From Cycloclasticus sp. (GTDB taxonomy: Bacteria; Pseudomonadota; Gammaproteobacteria; Methylococcales; Cycloclasticaceae): a DNA stretch of 5,465 nt. The stretch spans positions 5,679 through 11,143 of the forward strand of contig JAESRY010000013.1 in NCBI GenBank assembly GCA_016764415.1. Reading direction: 5' to 3'. This document shows positions 5,390 through 5,465 of this stretch, piece after piece; position 1 is the first letter of the stretch; the number at the start of each line of letters is the position of its first letter. A model generated the notes under the pieces. That model searched no databases. It was not told where the DNA came from and saw only the letters and a list, made by a program, of their open reading frames with translations. A program made the position numbers and the translations under genes.

Positions 5390-5465
5390 GAGATTAGCTT
5401 AGGAGCATTCGGCATAGCAATACTTTATGTTGTTTTTACTGATTTAACGGGCATTTGAGTTTGGA

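Overview
The window looks like an accessory, catabolic stretch of a gammaproteobacterial chromosome, possibly marine. The base composition is moderate, the Crp/Fnr regulator is of the Fnr/Anr type, and an IS5-family element is present. The genus cannot be read from the sequence. Apart from the IS remnant at the left edge, every gene lies on the minus strand, so the biological order runs from right to left.

From right to left: (1) a 130-residue protein of unknown function (4957-5349), with a shape like roadblock/LC7 or DUF2173 proteins. (2) A promoter region (4881-4929) with a near-consensus FNR box centred about 41 bp upstream of the predicted transcription start and a TATACT -10 element. (3) A two-gene operon for the small (beta, 4369-4854) and large (alpha, 3109-4359) subunits of a Rieske ring-hydroxylating oxygenase, closest by motif to the salicylate/anthranilate/terephthalate group, ending in a strong intrinsic terminator (3050-3078). 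(4) An Fnr-like, probably [4Fe-4S]-binding regulator (2265-2978). (5) A 98-bp gap with a possible promoter, a degenerate FNR-like site and an 11-bp tandem repeat leading into the ribosome binding site. (6) A second Rieske alpha (985-2166) and beta (500-988) pair, overlapping by ATGA. (7) The 3' end of an IS5-family element (1-499) facing the other way and touching the stop codon of the second beta gene. Its transposase is broken by a 64-nt hairpin-rich insert.

The main point is a possible self-contained circuit. An oxygen-responsive Fnr-type regulator is encoded between two O2-consuming dioxygenases. Its recognition helix carries the E..SR residues that read TTGAT-N4-ATCAA, and such a site sits at the activating position of one dioxygenase promoter. 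Induction of an oxygenase under low oxygen is counter-intuitive and would suit a microaerobic or anoxia-anticipating catabolic system. No ferredoxin, reductase, cis-diol dehydrogenase or ring-cleavage gene lies in the window, so both oxygenases must take electrons from partners encoded elsewhere. The substrates cannot be determined from the sequence.
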